This document shows positions 37,901 through 48,721 of a stretch of 53,987 bases of DNA, piece by piece. Each line of letters opens with the position of its first letter. The stretch's first letter is position 1. The notes under the pieces were generated by a model. That model saw only the letters and a list, made by a program, of their open reading frames with translations. It had not been told where the DNA came from and made no database searches. The stretch is from positions 1 through 53,987 of the forward strand of contig NZ_JAOART010000100.1 of the NCBI RefSeq assembly GCF_025210435.1. Direction: 5' to 3'. This DNA comes from Anaeromicrobium sp. (lineage in GTDB: Bacteria; Bacillota; Clostridia; Peptostreptococcales; Thermotaleaceae). A program made the position numbers and the translations under genes.

Positions 37901-38311
37901 ATGAGAACAATGGGATTAGACGTAGGAGATAAAACTATTGGAATATCAGTAAGTGATCTTATGGGATGGACTGCACAAGGTGTGGAGACCATTAGAAGAA
38001 CCAACTTGAAATCAGATTATAAAAGATTGGGAGAGCTTATAAAAGAAAAAGAAGTGTCCAAATTAGTAGTTGGTTTACCCAAGAATATGAACGGAACCTT
38101 AGGACCACAGGGTGAAAAAGTATTAGAGTTTGTAGAAGGTATAAAAAGAAGGTTTAAAGTTGAAATCATAATGTGGGATGAGAGACTTACTACTGTATCG
38201 GCAGAAAAAATGCTTATTGGAGCAGATGTAAGTAGAAAGAAGAGAAAAAAAGTAATTGATATGGTGGCTGCTAACTACATATTACAAGGATACTTGGATG
38301 CACAAAAATAG
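37901..38311 (+). CDS. ruvX: Holliday junction resolvase-like protein RuvX/YqgF
   Basis: The 136-residue RNase H-fold protein has [16 protein letters not shown] at the start, [10 protein letters not shown] near 66 and WDERLTT near 92, the acidic active site of YqgF. It is implicated in 16S rRNA 5'-end processing and/or Holliday junction cleavage. It is part of the ireB-ruvX-DUF1292-fur run. Confidence 0.93.
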   Translation: MRTMGLDVGDKTIGISVSDLMGWTAQGVETIRRTNLKSDYKRLGELIKEKEVSKLVVGLPKNMNGTLGPQGEKVLEFVEGIKRRFKVEIIMWDERLTTVSAEKMLIGADVSRKKRKKVIDMVAANYILQGYLDAQK

Positions 38312-38329
38312 AAAATAGAGGTGAATATG

Positions 38330-38560
38330 ATGAAAAATGGATATATAAGCTTAGTAGATGAAAATGACAAAGAAATAAAATTTCAGATAATAGATATGGT
38401 TGAAATGGAAAATGATACTTATGCCATATTAATGCCTTTAGATGACAATGAAGAAGAAGGGATATTAGTATTTAAGGTATTAAATATTGAAAATCAAATT
38501 CTTGAATTAGTTACTGATGAATCAATTATTATGAGAGTAATTGATGATTTTAATGAATAA
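38330..38560 (+). CDS. DUF1292 protein
   Basis: The 76-residue acidic protein, with SLVDENDKEIKFQIIDMVEM and YAILMPLDDNEEEGILVFKV, matches DUF1292, a conserved Firmicute family of unknown function always near ruvX. ATG at 38330 gives the best spacing (6 bp) from GAGGTG; GTG 38321 and ATG 38327 are too close. It lies 18 bp after ruvX. Confidence 0.9.
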   Translation: MKNGYISLVDENDKEIKFQIIDMVEMENDTYAILMPLDDNEEEGILVFKVLNIENQILELVTDESIIMRVIDDFNE

Positions 38561-38609
38561 GTTAATAAAGATAATAGGAACTATATATTAATAATAAAGA
38601 GGTGTAAAT

Positions 38610-39056
38610 GTGAATGAGATAATGGATACTGTTAAAGATAGGCTTAAGGAAAAGGGGTATAAGTTAACTCCTCAACGTAGAGCCACCTTAGATACTGTTA
38701 TAGAAAACAAGGGAAAACATTTGAGTACGGAAGAAATATATGATATAGTTAAAGAGAAGTGTCCAGAAATTGGATTGGCTACGGTATATAGAACTTTACA
38801 ATTATTAGATGAGTTAGATATAATTTCAAAAATAAATTTAGATGATGGATGTAGTAGATATGAGTTAAATAACGATGACGACAATCATCAACATCATCAT
38901 TTGATATGCACAAAATGTGGGGCTATAATAGAAGTGGGAGTAGATCTATTAGATGAATTAGAATCAGAAATTGAAAGAAATTACAATTTCACAATAAGTG
39001 ATCACAAAGTTAAGTTTTTTGGTCATTGTTCTAAATGTAATAAATCCTGTAGCTAA
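38610..39056 (+). CDS. Fur-family transcriptional regulator
   Basis: The 148-residue protein has a winged helix (YKLTPQRRATLDTVIENKGKH and IGLATVYRTLQLLDEL) and a metal-binding dimer domain. Visible ligands are the DDDNHQHHHLICTKCG histidine/cysteine cluster and CSKCNKSC. It could be Fur, PerR or Zur; sequence alone does not settle this. GTG start follows AGAGGTG. A terminator overlaps the stop codon. Confidence 0.9.
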   Translation: MNEIMDTVKDRLKEKGYKLTPQRRATLDTVIENKGKHLSTEEIYDIVKEKCPEIGLATVYRTLQLLDELDIISKINLDDGCSRYELNNDDDNHQHHHLICTKCGAIIEVGVDLLDELESEIERNYNFTISDHKVKFFGHCSKCNKSCS

Positions 39057-39072
39057 AAGTTACAGGATTTTA
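39042..39072 (+). terminator. Terminator overlapping the fur-family stop codon
   Basis: AAATCCTGTA and TACAGGATTTTA form the stem; the last codons of the gene lie in the left arm. Confidence 0.75.
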
Positions 39073-39316
39073 TTGTTTGAATATAAGGGCTTTATGTATA
39101 GAATTGGATTTTTTATAATAAATAATATTCATAATTTAATCATAGGGTTTACATATGATTAAAGTGAGCAATAATAATATATAGTAAGAGAGTTTAAAAC
39201 ATTGCTAACATATTCCAAATCAAGTATAATTAAATAAGTGTTAAAGTGTACGGCTCAATTTAGACTTTATAATAATTAAAATATAGATACACCAAAATAT
39301 AAGGAGAGTGATAATT

Positions 39317-40984
39317 GTGGCAAGGAGAACAGCAAAAGTTAAAGTAATTCCTCTTGGCGGATTGAATGAAATTGGTAAAAATATGATGGCCTTTGAATAT
39401 AAGGATGACATTATAGTGGTAGACTGTGGAATGAGTTTTCCTGAAGACGACATGCTAGGAATCGATATTGTTATACCGGATATAACTTATCTAATTAAGA
39501 ATAAAGATAAGGTTAGAGGGATTGTTTTAACTCATGGACATGAAGATCATATTGGAGCATTGCCTTATGTTCTAAAGCGATTGAATGTACCAATCTATGG
39601 AACTAAATTAACTTTAGGACTAGTTGAGAATAAATTAAAAGAACATAAACTCATATCTAGTGTTCAGACTAATATAGTAAAACCAGGAGATACTATCAAA
39701 TTAGGAAATTATAAGGTTGAATTCATGAAGACAAGCCATTCTATTGCAGACGCAGTATGTTTAGCTATTCATACGCCAGTTGGGGTTATTGTACATACGG
39801 GAGACTTTAAAATAGATTTTACCCCAATAGATGGTGAACCAATAGATTTCCATAGGTTAGCAGAACTTGGAAAAAAAGGAGTACTCTTATTATTGGCAGA
39901 TTCTACAAATGTGGAAAGGCCTGGATATACCATGTCAGAGAGAACTGTTGGAGTAACTTTTGAAAACATATTTAGAAATGCAACTCAAAGGATAATAGTA
40001 GCTACTTTTGCCTCTAATGTTCATAGGGTTCAGCAAATTTTTGATGCAGCCCATAAATTCAATAGAAAAGTATCTGTATCAGGAAGAAGTATGGTAAATG
40101 TGGTAAACGTGGCTATGGAACTAGGATACTTGAAAGTTGCAGATGATATATTAATTGATATAAATGATATTAATAAATATCCAGATAATGAAATTGTGGT
40201 CATAACTACAGGCAGTCAAGGAGAGCCTATGTCAGCATTATCACGAATGGCTTCATCTGAACACAGGAAGTTAGAGATACATCCAGGTGATTTAGTAATA
40301 TTATCAGCCACTCCGATTCCAGGAAATGAAAAAACCGTAGCTAGAGTTATAAACCAATTATTCGAAAAGGGAGCCAATGTAATATATGAAGCCCTAGCAG
40401 ATGTACATGTATCAGGCCATGCATGTCAAGAAGAATTAAAAATTATGCATGCTTTAGTTAAACCTAAATTTTTTATACCAGTTCATGGAGAATACAGACA
40501 TTTGAGACAGCACGGAAAATTGGCTGAAAGTCTTGGAATGCCAAAAGAAAATATCTTCACTATAGAAACAGGGCAGGTTGTGGAGATTTCAAAGGATCAT
40601 GCACGAATTGCAGGAAGTGTAACTGCTGGAAAAATACTAGTAGATGGACTTGGCGTTGGAGATGTGGGAAATATAGTATTAAGGGACAGAAAACACTTGT
40701 CAGAAGATGGGTTAATGGTGGTTGTAGTCACTATAACAAAGGAAAATGGACATGTAGTTTCAGGCCCAGATATTATTTCTAGAGGATTTGTATATGTTAG
40801 GGAATCTGAGGTTCTTATGGAAGAAGCTAGAAATGTGGTTAAAAATGCACTACAAATATGTGAAAGTAATGGTACAAGGGAATGGGCCGTACTAAAATCA
40901 TCCATAAAAGATAGCTTAAGAGGTTTCTTATACGAAAAAACAAAGAGAAGTCCAATGATATTACCTATTATTATGGAAGTATAA
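39317..40984 (+). CDS. rnj: Ribonuclease J
   Basis: The 555-residue beta-CASP metallo-beta-lactamase RNase has the zinc motif THGHEDHIGALPY near residue 75, HTGDFK near 160, the beta-CASP region, and PVHGEYRHL plus a C-terminal domain. It is both an endonuclease and a 5'-3' exonuclease for mRNA turnover and rRNA maturation. GTG at 39317 is preferred because GGAG lies about 10 bp upstream; GTG at 39308 is too close. The roughly 240 bp before it is A+T-rich with no recognised element. Confidence 0.95.
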   Translation: MARRTAKVKVIPLGGLNEIGKNMMAFEYKDDIIVVDCGMSFPEDDMLGIDIVIPDITYLIKNKDKVRGIVLTHGHEDHIGALPYVLKRLNVPIYGTKLTLGLVENKLKEHKLISSVQTNIVKPGDTIKLGNYKVEFMKTSHSIADAVCLAIHTPVGVIVHTGDFKIDFTPIDGEPIDFHRLAELGKKGVLLLLADSTNVERPGYTMSERTVGVTFENIFRNATQRIIVATFASNVHRVQQIFDAAHKFNRKVSVSGRSMVNVVNVAMELGYLKVADDILIDINDINKYPDNEIVVITTGSQGEPMSALSRMASSEHRKLEIHPGDLVILSATPIPGNEKTVARVINQLFEKGANVIYEALADVHVSGHACQEELKIMHALVKPKFFIPVHGEYRHLRQHGKLAESLGMPKENIFTIETGQVVEISKDHARIAGSVTAGKILVDGLGVGDVGNIVLRDRKHLSEDGLMVVVVTITKENGHVVSGPDIISRGFVYVRESEVLMEEARNVVKNALQICESNGTREWAVLKSSIKDSLRGFLYEKTKRSPMILPIIMEV

Positions 40985-41041
40985 TACATATACAATAATA
41001 GGCAAAGAAATAAAAACAAAAGAATAGTATTAGACAATATT

Positions 41042-41080
41042 AAAAAAACTATTAAAGAATCCTCTTTAATAGTTTTTTTA
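41042..41080. terminator. Terminator after rnj
   Basis: AAAAAAACTATTAAAGA and TCTTTAATAGTTTTTTT form a near-perfect stem. Confidence 0.85.
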
Positions 41081-41163
41081 CTTAATTAATATAAAATCTT
41101 GTAAATACATGTAGATAAATGTATAATAGATTAGATAGGATTTGAGTCGTTGGAGGCGTTAGA

Positions 41164-42168
41164 ATGAAAAACAAAAAAGGAATTTTTATTTTAGGCATAG
41201 TGATATGTGTTATATTTACCTTAACTATATACTACAAAATTCAAATAGGTCCAGTAAATCCTAATGACAATAGTAAGATATTAGTCAGTATTCCTAAAGG
41301 TGTATCAACAGGGCAGATTGGGAACATACTAAAAGATGAAGAATTAATTAAGAATACTACTGCTTTTAGAGTATTAAATAAATTATCACATACTAATGGC
41401 AAATTAAAAGCAGGGAAATATATATTGTCTAAAAATATGAATGTAAAAGAAATTATTGGGGAAATGGTACAAGGAAATGTAGTAAAAAATACTGTGAAAT
41501 TTACAATACCAGAAGGATTTGAATTAAGGCAAATTGCAGATAGACTTGTAAGTATGAATTTAATAGATAAAGAAAAATTTTATAAATTGGTTAATGAGGG
41601 GAATTTTGAGTACGAATTTCTAAAGGATATTCCAAAGGGTGAGAATAGACTTGAAGGTTTTTTATTTCCAGATACCTATGAAGTATATGAGGGTGCTAGT
41701 GAATATGAAATTATTACAAAGATGCTTGAAAGATTTGATGATGTTTTCTATGAAGAGTATAAAAATAAAAGTATAGACAGAAATATGACAATTAGAGAAC
41801 TAATTACAATAGGCTCTGTCATAGAAAGGGAAGCTAAATACGATGAGGAGAGACCCTTAGTTGCAAGTGTGTTTTATAATAGGATAGATAAAAATATGAA
41901 ATTACAATCTTGTGCTACAGTACAATATATTTTAAAAGAAAGAAAACCTAAATTATCAATAAAGGATACTCAAATAGATTCTAAATATAACACATATCTT
42001 TATGCTGGGTTACCACAGGGACCTATAGCTTCACCAGGAAGGGTATCCATTAGAGCTGCTTTAAATCCTGCTGATACGGAATATTTATATTTTGTGGTTG
42101 GAAAAAATGGACAACATTATTTTAACAAAACCTATAAGGGTCATTTAAAGGATAAAAATAGAAGCTAA
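41164..42168 (+). CDS. mltG: Endolytic murein transglycosylase MltG
   Basis: The 334-residue protein has an N-terminal membrane anchor (GIFILGIVICVIFTLTIYY), a LysM-like region and the YceG/MltG domain. The catalytic Glu lies in TIGSVIEREAKYDEER near residue 220, with QSCATVQYIL downstream. It cleaves nascent glycan strands at the outer face of the membrane. It is the first gene of a short group leading toward udk. Confidence 0.93.
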   Translation: MKNKKGIFILGIVICVIFTLTIYYKIQIGPVNPNDNSKILVSIPKGVSTGQIGNILKDEELIKNTTAFRVLNKLSHTNGKLKAGKYILSKNMNVKEIIGEMVQGNVVKNTVKFTIPEGFELRQIADRLVSMNLIDKEKFYKLVNEGNFEYEFLKDIPKGENRLEGFLFPDTYEVYEGASEYEIITKMLERFDDVFYEEYKNKSIDRNMTIRELITIGSVIEREAKYDEERPLVASVFYNRIDKNMKLQSCATVQYILKERKPKLSIKDTQIDSKYNTYLYAGLPQGPIASPGRVSIRAALNPADTEYLYFVVGKNGQHYFNKTYKGHLKDKNRS

Positions 42169-42170
42169 CA

Positions 42171-42203
42171 TAAAAACTAATACGTTGACGTATTAGTTTT
42201 TAT
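42171..42203. terminator. Terminator after mltG
   Basis: AAAAACTAATACG and CGTATTAGTTTTT form a perfect stem around TTGA. Confidence 0.85.
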
Positions 42204-42228
42204 AAAGTGCAAGGAGGATTAATACATT

Positions 42229-42870
42229 TTGAGTAATATAGTTAACGAAGTAGTAGAAGAATACATAAGAAATAATATAAAAAGATATGATGGTCTTTTG
42301 AAGGAAATGGAAATCTATGCTGAAGAAAACCATGTGCCCATTGTACAACCGGAAGTAGCTAAGTTGTTAGAAGTACTTGTGAAAATTCATAAGCCTAAAA
42401 GGATATTAGAAGTTGGAACGGCAATTGGATATTCTTCAATAGTATTATGCAAGGATGATGATGATAGGCAAATAGTTACAATAGAAAGGCGAGCAGATCG
42501 AGTAAGTGAGGCTACTAATTATATAGATAAGGCTGGATTAAAAGAGAGAATAAAAATCATAGAAGGTAGTGCAGAGGAAGTTTTAGAACATGTGGATGGA
42601 CAATTTGACATGATTTTTTTAGATGCGGCAAAGGGACAGTACATGAATTTTTTGGAATTGAGCATAGACAAATTAAAATCTGGAGGAGTTCTAATTTCTG
42701 ATAATGTACTATACAAGGGAATGATAGCCACTGATGAATATGTAGTGAGAAGAAAAAAAACTATAGTAAAAAGAATGAGAACTTATATTGATTATATCAA
42801 CAAAAAGGATGAATTAACCACATGTGTAATACCAATTGGTGATGGTGTTGCCATAAGTTATAAAGGCTAG
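42229..42870 (+). CDS. SAM-dependent O-methyltransferase (YrrM-like)
   Basis: The 213-residue Rossmann methyltransferase has the SAM motif ILEVGTAIGYSS near residue 65 and DMIFLDAAKGQY near 126. It belongs to the class of divalent-metal O-methyltransferases. Bacillus YrrM/TrmR methylates 5-hydroxyuridine at tRNA position 34, and the neighbouring U32 peptidase gene supports that tRNA hydroxylation/methylation role. TTG start after AAGGAGG. Confidence 0.88.
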   Translation: MSNIVNEVVEEYIRNNIKRYDGLLKEMEIYAEENHVPIVQPEVAKLLEVLVKIHKPKRILEVGTAIGYSSIVLCKDDDDRQIVTIERRADRVSEATNYIDKAGLKERIKIIEGSAEEVLEHVDGQFDMIFLDAAKGQYMNFLELSIDKLKSGGVLISDNVLYKGMIATDEYVVRRKKTIVKRMRTYIDYINKKDELTTCVIPIGDGVAISYKG

Positions 42871-42881
42871 GAGGAAAATTT

Positions 42882-44114
42882 ATGAAAAAAGTAGAATTGT
42901 TAGCTCCAGCAGGTGATTTAGAGAGATTAAAAATGGCAATTGTATATGGAGCAGATGCCGTTTATATAGGAGGACAGATATTTGGCCTAAGAGCTAGTGC
43001 GAAGAACTTTTCACTAGAAGATATGAAGGCTGGAATTGAATTTGCCCATGAAAGGGGTAAAAAAGTATATGTTACCTTAAATATTATTCCCCATAATGAC
43101 GATCTTAATGAACTCCCTGACTATTTAAGCAAGTTAGAAGAAATAGGCGTAGATGCAGTAATATTATCAGATCCAGGTACTTTAATGTACGTAAAAGAGT
43201 ATATTCCTAATATGGAGGTTCACTTAAGTACTCAAGCTAATAATACTAACTATATGAGTGCTAACTTCTGGCATAAACAAGGAATAAAGAGGGTAGTTTT
43301 AGCCAGAGAATTATCATTAAAGGAAATGAAAGAGATTAGGGAAAAGACAGATGATGATTTAGAGTTTGAGGCCTTTATCCATGGTGCCATGTGTATCTCT
43401 TATTCTGGAAGATGCTTACTTAGCAATTATATGACAAATAGGGATGCTAATAAGGGAGACTGCGCTCAATCATGTAGATGGAATTATTATTTAGTAGAAG
43501 AGAAAAGGCCAGGAGAATATTACAAGGTTGAAGAGAATGAAAAGGGAACATACTTCTTCAACTCTAAGGACCTGTGTATGATAGAGCATTTAGATAAAGT
43601 AATAGAATCAGGTATATACAGTCTTAAAATTGAAGGAAGAATGAAAAGTGCCTATTATGTGGCTAACATAGTTTCTGTATATAGGAAGGCTATAGATACA
43701 TATTATAGAGATAAAGAAAATTTCAAGTTTAATCCAAAGTGGCTAGATGAAATCAAAAAAGCTAGTCATAGAGATTTTTCAACAGGTTTTTATTTTCAGA
43801 GGCCAACCCATACAGAGCAGCATTATGGAAGTAGTTCCTATGTGCGTGATTATGACTTCATCGGAGTTGTTCTAGATTATGATAGTGAAACTAAACTTGC
43901 AACTGTAGAACAACGAAATAGAATTTTCAGAGGAGAAGAAGTAGAGATAATGGGTCCTAGCATAGAAAATTTCAACCAAACTATTGAAGTAATGTTAAAT
44001 GACAAGAATGAGGCAATCCAAGTGGCACCTCATGCAAAACAGATTATAAAGATTAAGATGGATACACCTGTGGAAAAATATTATATATTTAGAAGACCTA
44101 GAAAGGATGATTAA
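42882..44114 (+). CDS. Peptidase U32 family protein (tRNA/rRNA hydroxylation type)
   Basis: The 410-residue protein begins [17 protein letters not shown] and contains LKIEGRMKS (family signature) with cysteines in [11 protein letters not shown] and DCAQSCRW for an Fe-S cluster. U32 proteins such as TrhP hydroxylate uridine 34 of tRNA using prephenate; the upstream methyltransferase would complete the modification. Proteolytic activity is an older assignment for relatives. It starts 11 bp after the methyltransferase. Confidence 0.9.
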   Translation: MKKVELLAPAGDLERLKMAIVYGADAVYIGGQIFGLRASAKNFSLEDMKAGIEFAHERGKKVYVTLNIIPHNDDLNELPDYLSKLEEIGVDAVILSDPGTLMYVKEYIPNMEVHLSTQANNTNYMSANFWHKQGIKRVVLARELSLKEMKEIREKTDDDLEFEAFIHGAMCISYSGRCLLSNYMTNRDANKGDCAQSCRWNYYLVEEKRPGEYYKVEENEKGTYFFNSKDLCMIEHLDKVIESGIYSLKIEGRMKSAYYVANIVSVYRKAIDTYYRDKENFKFNPKWLDEIKKASHRDFSTGFYFQRPTHTEQHYGSSSYVRDYDFIGVVLDYDSETKLATVEQRNRIFRGEEVEIMGPSIENFNQTIEVMLNDKNEAIQVAPHAKQIIKIKMDTPVEKYYIFRRPRKDD

Positions 44115-44115
44115 A

Positions 44116-44766
44116 TTGAGTAGACCCATAGTAATAGGAATTACAGGAGGAACAGGATCAGGAAAAAGTACAGTTGCAAAGGCTGTATTTGAAAGTCTTC
44201 CTCAAACAAACATATCAATAATAGAACAAGATTCATACTATAAGGATCAAACTCATATATCTATGGAGGAAAGAGTTAAGACTAATTATGATCATCCTCT
44301 GGCTTTTGATACGGATTTATTAAATAAGCATTTAGTAGATTTACTTAACAATAAGCCTATAGAAAAGCCCATATATAATTTTTCTAAGCATACTAGAGAA
44401 ACTAAAACTGTTACAGTGTATCCTAAAGATATTATTATTTTAGAAGGAATTATGATTTTAGAAGATGAAAAATTAAGAGAACTTATGGATATTAAAATAT
44501 TTGTAGATACAGATGCAGATGTGAGAATCGTTAGAAGGATAACAAGAGATATAAATGAAAGGGGAAGAACATTAGAATCAGTGATTAGTCAATATTTGTC
44601 CACTGTAAGACCAGCCCATCTTCAATTTATAGAACCTAGCAAAAGATATGCTGATATTATTATTCCAGAGGGTGGATATAATAAGGTAGCTATAGATATT
44701 ATGGTATCAAAAGTAAAATCTATAATTTATGAGAAACAACATGGTGAAGAATATAAAATAAAATAA
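44116..44766 (+). CDS. udk: Uridine kinase
   Basis: The enzyme of 216 residues phosphorylates uridine and cytidine. The P-loop [12 protein letters not shown] is near residue 10 and the nucleoside-binding region contains EQDSYYKDQ and [11 protein letters not shown] at 44116 is preferred, since AAAGG is 9 bp upstream and the overlapping ATG at 44107 has no room for a ribosome-binding site; both give the same core. It belongs to the U32 operon. Confidence 0.93.
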   Translation: MSRPIVIGITGGTGSGKSTVAKAVFESLPQTNISIIEQDSYYKDQTHISMEERVKTNYDHPLAFDTDLLNKHLVDLLNNKPIEKPIYNFSKHTRETKTVTVYPKDIIILEGIMILEDEKLRELMDIKIFVDTDADVRIVRRITRDINERGRTLESVISQYLSTVRPAHLQFIEPSKRYADIIIPEGGYNKVAIDIMVSKVKSIIYEKQHGEEYKIK

Positions 44767-44832
44767 AGTATAGTATAGCCCCTCCTTTATATGGATAAAA
44801 TTAAAATGTGTCATATGAAGGAGGGATTTTAT

Positions 44833-46479
44833 ATGGGTAGAAGAGAAAATAAAAAAAAGAGAGAATATAATAGGGTTAAAATAGTTGCCACAGTATTTAG
44901 TTTTATGATGATGGGACTAATGGTAAGATTATTTTATATACAAGTTATAGTAGGTAAAACCTATGAATCCTTAGCTAATAGTCAAAGAGTCAAGGAAATA
45001 CCAATAGGCATTAAAAGAGGTACTATATATGATACTAATATGAATCCCTTAACTAATAGGGTAAGAAGTCAACATATGATTATATATCCAGAAATTTTTT
45101 TGCCTGACAAAGAAAATCTTAGTAAAATTGAGGAAATTACTGGTATTAACATAAAAAACAAATTAACCTTAAAGAGAATATTAGATTTAAAAATTAAGGA
45201 TTATAATACGGATATAATTAAAATATTAGAAAGGGAGAAGGGTTTATTTATTGTAGCTTACGAAGAGAGGTATGAAGAAAATCAAAGGGCAGCACATTTA
45301 ATCGGGTATATAAATATGGCAGATAATAAGGGTCAATATGGATTAGAGAGAAAATATAATAATATCTTAACAGAGGGCCAAGAAAAGAAAATGGAAGTAG
45401 TTGTAGATGCACAAAAGAGAAGAATATTAGGTATTGAAAAATCAAAAGAACTGAAGGATAAAGGTGGAAAAGATATTATAACTACTATAGATGGAAAAAT
45501 CCAAGGAATAGTAGAAGAAAAGCTGGATGATAAATTTAACAAAGGTAGTGTAGTTGTCTTAGATACTAAAACAGGAAATGTATTAGCTATGGCCAGTAGA
45601 CCTAATTTTAATCCATTAGACATAGCTTCATATTTGTGTAAAAAAGATAAAGAGTTTTATAATAGGGCTATACAGGTTTCTTATCCACCTGGGTCCATAT
45701 TCAAGATTGTGGTAACAGCAGCAGCCCTAGAGGCTAGGGTAGATATGGATAAATCTTATTTTTGTGATGGATATGAAGAAATAGATGAGATAGTAATTAA
45801 GTGTCATAGCTATAAGTCTGGAGGCCATGGACATATCCATATGAAAGAGGCTTTTAGTAAATCTTGTAATTCATATTTTATAAAGTTAGGACAAGAAATA
45901 GGTGGAGAAAATATATTGAATATGGCAAGAAAATTAGGATTTGGAAAAAAAACTGAAATTGAATTAGATGAAGAGAGCCAAGGAATTCTTCCTAATATTG
46001 ATTATATTAAGGGATCTGGCATAGGTAATATATCAATAGGTCAAGGGCCAATTGAAAGTACTTTAATACAAGTTGCAAAGATGACTAATATAGTAGCAAA
46101 TGATGGTATTGATAGGGGGGTACACCTGTTAAAAGAAATTGTTGATCAAAATAATAGGCAAATTATAGAAAAATATCCTAGCAATGTAGTAATAGATAAA
46201 TCCATAGCAGTAAAGTTAAAGAAAATGATGAAAGAGGTCGTTGTAAATGGCACAGCAAAAAATATATATGACAAAAATATAAGTATTGCAGGAAAAACTG
46301 GTTCTGCTCAATCCACTGTAAATGGCAAAGATGTGGTACATGCCTGGTTTACAGGGTTTTATCCTTATAATAACCCCAAATATGTCGTGAGTATATGTAT
46401 AGAGGATGGTGGATCAGGAGGTCAAGTGGCAGCGCCCTTATTCAAAGATATAGTAGATGAAATAGAAAAAATACATTAA
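44833..46479 (+). CDS. Class B penicillin-binding protein (transpeptidase)
   Basis: The 548-residue protein has an N-terminal membrane anchor (about 15-38), a dimerisation region and a transpeptidase domain with all three motifs: Ser288 in PGSIFK, SCN at 344-346 and KTG at 488-490. It cross-links peptidoglycan at the outer membrane face. ATG at 44833 follows GAAGGAGGG. Its neighbour is sigK, and a SpoVD-like sporulation role is possible. It lacks a PASTA domain. Confidence 0.9.
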   Translation: MGRRENKKKREYNRVKIVATVFSFMMMGLMVRLFYIQVIVGKTYESLANSQRVKEIPIGIKRGTIYDTNMNPLTNRVRSQHMIIYPEIFLPDKENLSKIEEITGINIKNKLTLKRILDLKIKDYNTDIIKILEREKGLFIVAYEERYEENQRAAHLIGYINMADNKGQYGLERKYNNILTEGQEKKMEVVVDAQKRRILGIEKSKELKDKGGKDIITTIDGKIQGIVEEKLDDKFNKGSVVVLDTKTGNVLAMASRPNFNPLDIASYLCKKDKEFYNRAIQVSYPPGSIFKIVVTAAALEARVDMDKSYFCDGYEEIDEIVIKCHSYKSGGHGHIHMKEAFSKSCNSYFIKLGQEIGGENILNMARKLGFGKKTEIELDEESQGILPNIDYIKGSGIGNISIGQGPIESTLIQVAKMTNIVANDGIDRGVHLLKEIVDQNNRQIIEKYPSNVVIDKSIAVKLKKMMKEVVVNGTAKNIYDKNISIAGKTGSAQSTVNGKDVVHAWFTGFYPYNNPKYVVSICIEDGGSGGQVAAPLFKDIVDEIEKIH

Positions 46480-46506
46480 AGACATGCACAAAATCTTATT
46501 TTTCTA

Positions 46507-46514
46507 CATATAAT
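46507..46514 (+). promoter_or_regulatory. Possible sigma-E -10 element of sigK
   Basis: CATATAAT at 46507-46514 resembles the sigma-E -10 CATAYAHT, 36 bp before sigK. No good -35 is seen. Confidence 0.35.
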
Positions 46515-46549
46515 TTAAAAGTGATGGGTTTTAGGAGGTGTGCATAGGA

Positions 46550-46915
46550 ATGTTGAGTTTATTTACTACTGTATCTATTGTTATGATTAAACCACTGTAT
46601 ATGCTTGTTTCATATGTATCAAGTAATAATTCTTTTCCTACTCCACTTACATCAGAAGAAGAAAATGAATATTTACAAAAATACGAAGAAGGAGATGAAG
46701 AGGCAAAAAATGTTTTAGTGGAAAGGAACTTAAGGTTAGTTGCACACATTGTGAAAAAATACCACAATACGGGACGAGAAATGGATGATCTTATTTCTAT
46801 TGGTACTATTGGTTTGATAAAAGCTATAACTTCTTTTGATAGGAATAAGGGTACTAGATTGGCTACTTATGCTGCTAGATGTATAGAAAATGCTATACTT
46901 ATTTAATGGAAACAT
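46550..46915 (+). CDS. sigK: Sigma-K, N-terminal part (gene split by an intervening element)
   Basis: Residues 1-114 are clearly sigma-K: a hydrophobic pro-sequence-like N-terminus, [35 protein letters not shown] (region 2.2-2.3) and [14 protein letters not shown]. After codon 114 the homology ends abruptly. The frame runs only AILI before a stop inside foreign sequence. The continuation EILM starts at 49465, 2,576 bp away. ATG at 46550 fits AGGAGG 11 bp upstream. The product as it stands would be inactive. Confidence 0.93.
46880..46905. other. Left attachment junction (sigK N-half / element)
   Basis: sigK TGTATAGA-AATG-CTATACTTATTTAA element. ATACT here is the complement of AGTAT at the other end of the element. 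Confidence 0.75.
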
Positions 46916-46928
46916 TAAGAAGAAATAT

Positions 46929-46964
46929 AAAAAAGGATTGGAGATTTTATTTCCAATCCTTTTT
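46929..46964. terminator. Bidirectional terminator at the recombinase 3' end
   Basis: AAAAAGGATTGGA and TCCAATCCTTTTT form the stem. It serves the recombinase on the minus strand and stops sigK transcripts on the plus strand. Confidence 0.85.
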
Positions 46965-46965
46965 A

Positions 46966-48597
46966 CATGAACCTTTTTTTTTTAGTAGAGCCTACAAAAA
47001 CTACTTCTACCGTATTTCCGTCCCAAATTACTTTTTCTATTAAACTATTGATCAAGTCAGTTTTTTCCACATTACTCAATAAATCTATTAATTTATGAAA
47101 ATTTCCTAGGGTATTTACTAAATGGCCAATATTAAATTTACTCGATTGCGTATTTAATTTGTTGTATAAGATTTTATACTTACATTCTAATTCATTCAGG
47201 TCTTCCTCCAAAGTTTTTATTTCTTTAAAAATATATTTTTTAATGGATTCTTCTTCAGTGTAGGATATGGATTGGACTAATTGTTGTATTTGGAACTTCT
47301 TTTTTTCTATAATTTTTTTTAATAGATTTAAATTAGAATTCTTTTTTGTCCTAGTAAAGGTAAAGTCACTTTTGCCCACTGCATCCATGAAGATTGGATT
47401 TTCTCGGAAATTATTTTTTATATTTTCTAATAAAGCTTTATCAAGTTCGTTACCTTGAATGTTTTTTATAGAACAATTGGACTTTTTACTTTTGATCTTA
47501 TTTTCACATATATAATAAAATGTTTTAAATCCATTTTTATTAGTTCTTCCAATCTTTGGTCTCATACGTGAACCACAGGTTTTGCAATATAAAATCCCAG
47601 ACAAAAGGGCCTGTGAAGATTTTCTACGTCTGAAGGATTTAAAAGTATTTTTAGAGAGTATATTTTGTACAGTGATCCATTTTTGACTAGGAATAATTCC
47701 ATCATGGGAACCTACCGTTATTACCCATTGGGACGGGTCTCTCAATTTAGGTCCATAATTTTTCTTTTGAATAGTTTTATTATAGGCCATAATACCGTGT
47801 TTGTTATTAAAGAGATTTCTAGATCCATAGACAGAATATTTATTTGTAATAAAATAAGCATAAATATTTGAGTCGGCCACAGCATAAACAGGATTAGATA
47901 ATATATTTCGCAAAGTTATGGGAGAAAAATTAATATTATTTTTACTTTTTATATTTTTGTCTATACAATATATTTCTAATTGGGTTAGAGACTTTAAATC
48001 TAAAAATTTATTAAAGATTAATCTTACAGTATAAATTTCCTTTGGAATAGATTCTAGAATATGAATTTTTCTTGTTTTATCTTTTTCATCTCTTATTGTT
48101 ACACATGTAGATTTAAATCCTGTTGGACATATTCCCCCTAACCAATGACCATCTTTGGCAAGTTGAAGCATATTATCTCTTATACGTTCACCTATAGTTT
48201 CCCGTTCTAGTTGGGCGAAAACACTGGCTATATACATCATTGCACGTCCCATTGGTGTAGAGGTATCAAAATTTTCTTTAATGGATATGAAGGATATATT
48301 ATAATTACTTAACTCTTCAATGAGAAATGAAAAGTCAGCTACATTTCTACTGATTCGATCTAGTCTATAGCATATTATCATATTAAATGATTTTAATTTA
48401 GCATCCAATAGCATTTTTTGAAATTCAGGCCTATCCATGGAACCACCTGAAAAACCTTCATCCTCATATATTATAAAATCCCTATTAGATAGATGGAAAG
48501 TGTTAATAGCATATTCTTTACATAGTTGTATTTGATTCTCTACAGAATCGCCTATACCTGTAAATTTAGACTTCCTTGAATATATGGCACACTTCAT
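46966..48597 (-). CDS. Large serine recombinase of the sigK element (SpoIVCA-like)
   Basis: This large serine recombinase has about 544 residues. The N-terminal resolvase domain begins MKCAIYSRKS (catalytic Ser10 by alignment with the RVS motif of SpoIVCA) and has YRLDRISRN plus the long GRAMMYIASVFAQLERET helix. A recombinase domain, a zinc ribbon (CKTCGSRMRP with a later CENK...C pair) and a coiled-coil motif follow. It is predicted to excise the element during sporulation. Its 3' end lies about 75 bp from the left junction. Start after AAAGGTG. Confidence 0.92.
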
Positions 48598-48721
48598 AAT
48601 ATCACCTTTAATTATAAGTATTAAGTAATATATGGATTTATTATTATTTTAGATAATTAGTCCAAGTCATATTGAATAAATTTAAAATAGAGGGAAGATT
48701 TTTTTAGAAGGAGGATGGGAA

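Noticed and set aside
39073-39316. Possible riboswitch or sRNA before rnj
   Set aside because: A+T-rich with no stable stems or known aptamer motifs that I can see.
47267-47871. Short plus-strand frames inside recombinase 1
   Set aside because: Antisense to the recombinase, no ribosome-binding site pattern.
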